This document shows, in pieces, positions 29,576-32,062 of a DNA stretch of 32,062 bases. Origin of the DNA: Pseudooctadecabacter sp. (GTDB taxonomy: Bacteria; Pseudomonadota; Alphaproteobacteria; Rhodobacterales; Rhodobacteraceae). The stretch covers positions 1 to 32,062 of the forward strand of contig NZ_JAHDGE010000001.1 of the NCBI RefSeq assembly GCF_020627745.1, read 5' to 3'. Made by a program: the position numbers and the translations under genes. The notes under the pieces were generated by a model. It did no database searches. It had not been told where the DNA came from and was given only the letters and a program-made list of their open reading frames with translations. Numbering within the stretch: position 1 is the stretch's first letter; each line of letters begins with the position of its first letter.

Positions 29576-31027
29576 TCAATCGTCAGGCGTGGTTAATGCC
29601 CGCCCGCCGGAGCGGTCCACATAGGCGCGCAACATATGCGCATCGTAAAGCGGCATCGCCATGACATCGTCACCGATCTGTGTCACCGACGGCGACAGGT
29701 AGCGCACAGCGGCAAGTCCGGTGCGACATGCCTCACCCACCCGCAACCCGCGCGTGACAGGACATAAATCTATCAGCCCTTGACGCAACAAATCGGCCGT
29801 CAGCGGATCAAACCGCGAATTCGGCCCCGCCCCCGCGCAATTCACGACAAACCCCGTCTGATAAAGCGTTTCCGTGCCTGTCGCATCGACAAGCCGCACA
29901 ACCGCACCGTCCGGCCCGTGCTCAACACCCGCCACAAGGCCCTGCATCACCCGCGCACGACCCGCGCCGATCAAACGGTGCATATCCTGAATGGTATCAC
30001 GCGTGCCCCCGCGCAACCAAAGCCGCAAAGTGCCCGGCACACGTCGCGCCTCATTGAGATCGGGGACATAGACGCTCAAGGGTGTATCCAGAAAATGTGC
30101 CCTGAAACCGGCCCGAATTTCACGCATCTCGTCACCGTCGGCACGCGCACGATCAATTTCTGCGCCGACCTCGGCCAGAAAACTGTCGGCGGTGGCGTGT
30201 CCTGTGGTCAGACGCGGCTGCGTCATGCGGCGCGGCAGGCGCGGCACCAACGGGGGCGGCACCTCCCCGTCGGGTGCGCAGGCGACAAACCTTATGTCGT
30301 CATCCGCCAGCAGACTTTGGCACAGGCGCAGCACGTCAAGCATCGCAGCATTGCCCCCGATGCAGAAAATCTCCTCCCCCGCTTCTATATGTCTGGCGAT
30401 CCGGTGTTCGTGTCCGAACACGCTGGGGGCCGCAAACGGGCCATCATCGCCGTCAATCCGCATGGTGGACGGGCCACCGGGGGCCACATCGACCGAGCGC
30501 GCCCGCAACGTCCCGCCTGACGCAAGACCGATCAGCAGGCCATCCTGCGACTGCTTTAGCGATACCGCCTCATCGGTGAGAAAGGACACCGACACGCCGG
30601 TCTTTTGAAGCCGGTGGACGATCTCCTCCAGCCGTTCGGCCATGAAGTCGCCGTAAAACTCCCGCGGCGCATTGACGCCGTATGTGTCGCCCGCCGCAAC
30701 CAGCGGTGCTGCCATGGACAGCCAGTCGGGCGACCGCCCCTGCATCCGGTCGACAATCCGGTCCCAATTCTGCGACAGCCATCGGGCAAAGGCCGGATCA
30801 ATGTCATCCGCAGGAGAATTCAGCAAATAGGCATACCGCCACGGCGTACCCGCCTCGCCTGTTGCATAGGCTGCTCCGCGCCCCAGCTGCGTGGCCTGCC
30901 GCCCGACAACCACAACCCGTTCGCCCGGCGCGAACCTGCCGGTTTCAAGGAAGGCAAAAGCGGTGATGCCGTCGCCAACAATCACGTGGGTCGGCGCATC
31001 GGCAGCAAGGTCCGAAGGCTGGGTCAT
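29576..31027 (-). CDS. FAD/NAD(P)-binding oxidoreductase-like protein
   Basis: 483 aa, starting THVIVGDGITAFAFLE, a Rossmann GxGxxA dinucleotide loop, then RVVVVGRQATQLGRGAAYAT and LLNSPADDIDPAFARWL, as in the FAD-NAD(P)-binding family (HI0933/NAD_binding_9-like) often seen next to siderophore or tRNA genes. Late motifs GFVVNCAGAGPN and IGDDVMAMPLYDAHMLRAYV close the FAD site. The substrate is unknown. It precedes the PilZ gene on the same strand (62 bp gap) and is divergent from rplS, so its promoter lies in the 380-bp region 31028-31408. Confidence 0.8.
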   Translation of the reverse strand: MTQPSDLAADAPTHVIVGDGITAFAFLETGRFAPGERVVVVGRQATQLGRGAAYATGEAGTPWRYAYLLNSPADDIDPAFARWLSQNWDRIVDRMQGRSPDWLSMAAPLVAAGDTYGVNAPREFYGDFMAERLEEIVHRLQKTGVSVSFLTDEAVSLKQSQDGLLIGLASGGTLRARSVDVAPGGPSTMRIDGDDGPFAAPSVFGHEHRIARHIEAGEEIFCIGGNAAMLDVLRLCQSLLADDDIRFVACAPDGEVPPPLVPRLPRRMTQPRLTTGHATADSFLAEVGAEIDRARADGDEMREIRAGFRAHFLDTPLSVYVPDLNEARRVPGTLRLWLRGGTRDTIQDMHRLIGAGRARVMQGLVAGVEHGPDGAVVRLVDATGTETLYQTGFVVNCAGAGPNSRFDPLTADLLRQGLIDLCPVTRGLRVGEACRTGLAAVRYLSPSVTQIGDDVMAMPLYDAHMLRAYVDRSGGRALTTPDD

Positions 31028-31408
31028 GTTATCACTCTCTTGGGTTGGTCAGGGACGTAATGCGGCTTTCGGGCAAGGTCAAACACCTGCGCGGTGGTCG
31101 ACAGGCCAGCACCGGCAGAACGTGCCGTCACAAAAGGGGGCTGAATGTCCGCGCCTGTCTGACCAAAGCCCTTGATCGCCGCGCCCCGCGCCCTTATACG
31201 CCGCATGTCCGCGACCGGAATCGGTCGACCGGACCTGTTTGGTATTGGCCGCGACCTCTTCACCGCGAACCCGCCAGATAGCATCAACAAGGACGCGAAC
31301 CTCTGGTGGGCCCCCGACGCAAATCATCGGGACTAACCCAAACGAAGGCCAAAGCTCTGGCGCCGATCACATCCGCGGGCAAACCGCGCGACATATAGGA
31401 GACGGTCA
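31028..31408. other. 381-bp gene-free region upstream of rplS
   Basis: It separates the divergent FAD-protein gene and rplS. It contains a promoter-like TTGATC-N17-TATACG (31172-31200) and a long hairpin (31207-31234) in the expected transcript. Short frames here (both strands) are Arg/Pro-rich and look non-coding. The region before 31172 shows nothing else that I can support. Confidence 0.7.
31172..31200 (+). promoter_or_regulatory. Promoter of rplS with ~200-nt leader
   Basis: TTGATC (31172-31177) and TATACG (31195-31200), 17 bp apart, predict a start near 31207. Immediately after, GTCCG-CGACCG-gaat-CGGTCG-ac-CGGAC (31207-31234) is an 11-bp hairpin. A second one, CCCGA/TCGGG, lies near 31312-31334. 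The resulting leader is about 200 nt before the rplS ATG. Confidence 0.5.
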
Positions 31409-31795
31409 ATGAACCTGATCGCACAACTCGAGGCGGAACAAATCGCCGAACTGGGCAAAGACATCCCAGACTTCAAAGCGGGTGACACCATCCGTGTCGG
31501 TTACAAAGTGACCGAAGGCACGCGCACCCGTGTGCAGAACTACGAAGGCGTGTGCATCGCACGCAAAAACGGCAAGGGCATCGCCGGCTCTTTCACCGTT
31601 CGCAAGATTTCCTTTGGTGAAGGCGTGGAACGTGTGTTCCCCCTCTATTCCACCAACATCGACAGCATCACCGTTGTGCGTCGTGGCCGCGTTCGTCGCG
31701 CCAAGCTGTACTACCTCCGCGCACGCCGTGGTAAGTCCGCACGTATCGCTGAAAAGACCAACTATCGTCCGCTGTCCAGCGGCGCAGACGCATAA
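31409..31795 (+). CDS. rplS: 50S ribosomal protein L19
   Basis: 128 aa, complete. [31 protein letters not shown] opening (in two parts: [10 protein letters not shown] and [16 protein letters not shown]), [36 protein letters not shown], and [14 protein letters not shown] are the family's core. The C-terminal tail [13 protein letters not shown] is a short extension. GGAG lies 8 nt before the ATG. Usually follows trmD directly; here it is separated by two opposite-strand genes, so it depends on its own promoter. rpmE follows after 11 bp. Confidence 0.97.
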   Translation: MNLIAQLEAEQIAELGKDIPDFKAGDTIRVGYKVTEGTRTRVQNYEGVCIARKNGKGIAGSFTVRKISFGEGVERVFPLYSTNIDSITVVRRGRVRRAKLYYLRARRGKSARIAEKTNYRPLSSGADA

Positions 31796-31806
31796 GGATT
31801 GGGCGC

Positions 31807-32028
31807 ATGAAAAAAGACATTCACCCCGACTACCACATCATCGACGTCAAAATGACCGATGGCACGGTTTACCAGATGAAATCCACCTGGGGCGCCGAAG
31901 GCGACCAGCTGAGCCTCGACATCGACCCCACCGTGCACCCCGCATGGACCGGCGGCGGCGCACGCCTGCTGGACACCGGCGGCCGCGTGTCCAAGTTCAA
32001 GAAAAAGTACGAAGGTCTGGGCTTCTAA
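31807..32028 (+). CDS. rpmE: 50S ribosomal protein L31 (zinc-free type)
   Basis: 73 aa: [19 protein letters not shown], then [30 protein letters not shown]. It is L31 of the 'C-minus' kind: no Cys, so the zinc site (C-x2-C) of the C-plus paralogue is absent. C-minus L31 is not dependent on zinc. Eleven bp after rplS, with AAGGA upstream, so co-transcribed. The last 34 bases of the window show nothing. Confidence 0.95.
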   Translation: MKKDIHPDYHIIDVKMTDGTVYQMKSTWGAEGDQLSLDIDPTVHPAWTGGGARLLDTGGRVSKFKKKYEGLGF

Positions 32029-32062
32029 GCTTTGGCACTTTGCAGATAGAAACGCCGCTCCC

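Noticed and set aside
31045-31327. Short ORFs on both strands upstream of rplS
   Set aside because: Arg/Pro/Gly-rich products without motifs, overlapping each other and the promoter region.

Overview
The window comes from the chromosome of an alphaproteobacterium, almost certainly a member of the Rhodobacteraceae (Roseobacter group). The base composition is GC-rich. The markers are a split F-type ATP synthase cluster (atpI-B-E-F'-F alone, with the photosynthetic/alphaproteobacterial b' subunit), a glcD-E-F glycolate oxidase operon, a GT14-type glycosyltransferase next to a sulfotransferase, the ffh/rpsP/rimM/trmD/rplS/rpmE translation block, and dispersed GC-rich repeats ending in a 'tatttttgaaccagagaag' type tail. 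The genus cannot be fixed from the sequence alone. No prophage, transposase, CRISPR array, rRNA or tRNA was seen.

Layout. 1-3790: glcD (5' truncated), glcE, a small membrane protein and glcF, for glycolate/2-hydroxyacid oxidation. 3851-5288: a secreted trypsin-like protease and an Hsp20 chaperone with a sigma-32-like promoter and a ROSE-like RNA thermometer. 5377-9666 (minus): a flavin-binding stress protein, polA, a DUF2459-type protein and a small zinc-finger protein. 9773-11198: an ABC ATPase without an adjacent permease, convergent with a HIT hydrolase. 11207-14830: glycan-related genes (GT14 glycosyltransferase, sulfotransferase, an uncharacterised Rossmann-like protein) around a 394-bp gene-free stretch full of inverted repeats. 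14827-17384: a PfkB/adenosine kinase and nth, divergent from an Ada-like alkyltransferase. 17528-19058: an OmpA-type lipoprotein and a FadR-family regulator with a palindromic operator. 19133-21776 (minus): the F0 operon of ATP synthase, with hairpins on both sides of atpE. 21984-23924: ArsR and LysR regulators and an azoreductase. 24145-29189: ffh, GNAT, a possible 28-codon ORF, chorismate mutase, rpsP, rimM, a sulfotransferase-like gene and trmD, mostly joined by ATGA stop/start overlaps. 29199-31027 (minus): a PilZ protein and an FAD/NAD(P)-binding protein that separate trmD from rplS and rpmE (31409-32028).

Most genes are housekeeping. The least explained parts are non-coding: (i) a candidate ~80-nt small RNA with its own promoter and terminator-like hairpin upstream of ffh; (ii) a ~190-bp segment bounded by 23-bp near-perfect inverted repeats (13858-14047) that encloses a very stable hairpin and a nine-codon ORF with a Shine-Dalgarno site; (iii) a dispersed repeat family related to those inverted repeats, with copies after glcD, after the ABC/HIT pair, after the sulfotransferase and before arsR; (iv) the ROSE-like leader of hsp20; and (v) the hairpins that bracket atpE. 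All RNA-structure statements come from reading complementarity by eye, without energy calculation.
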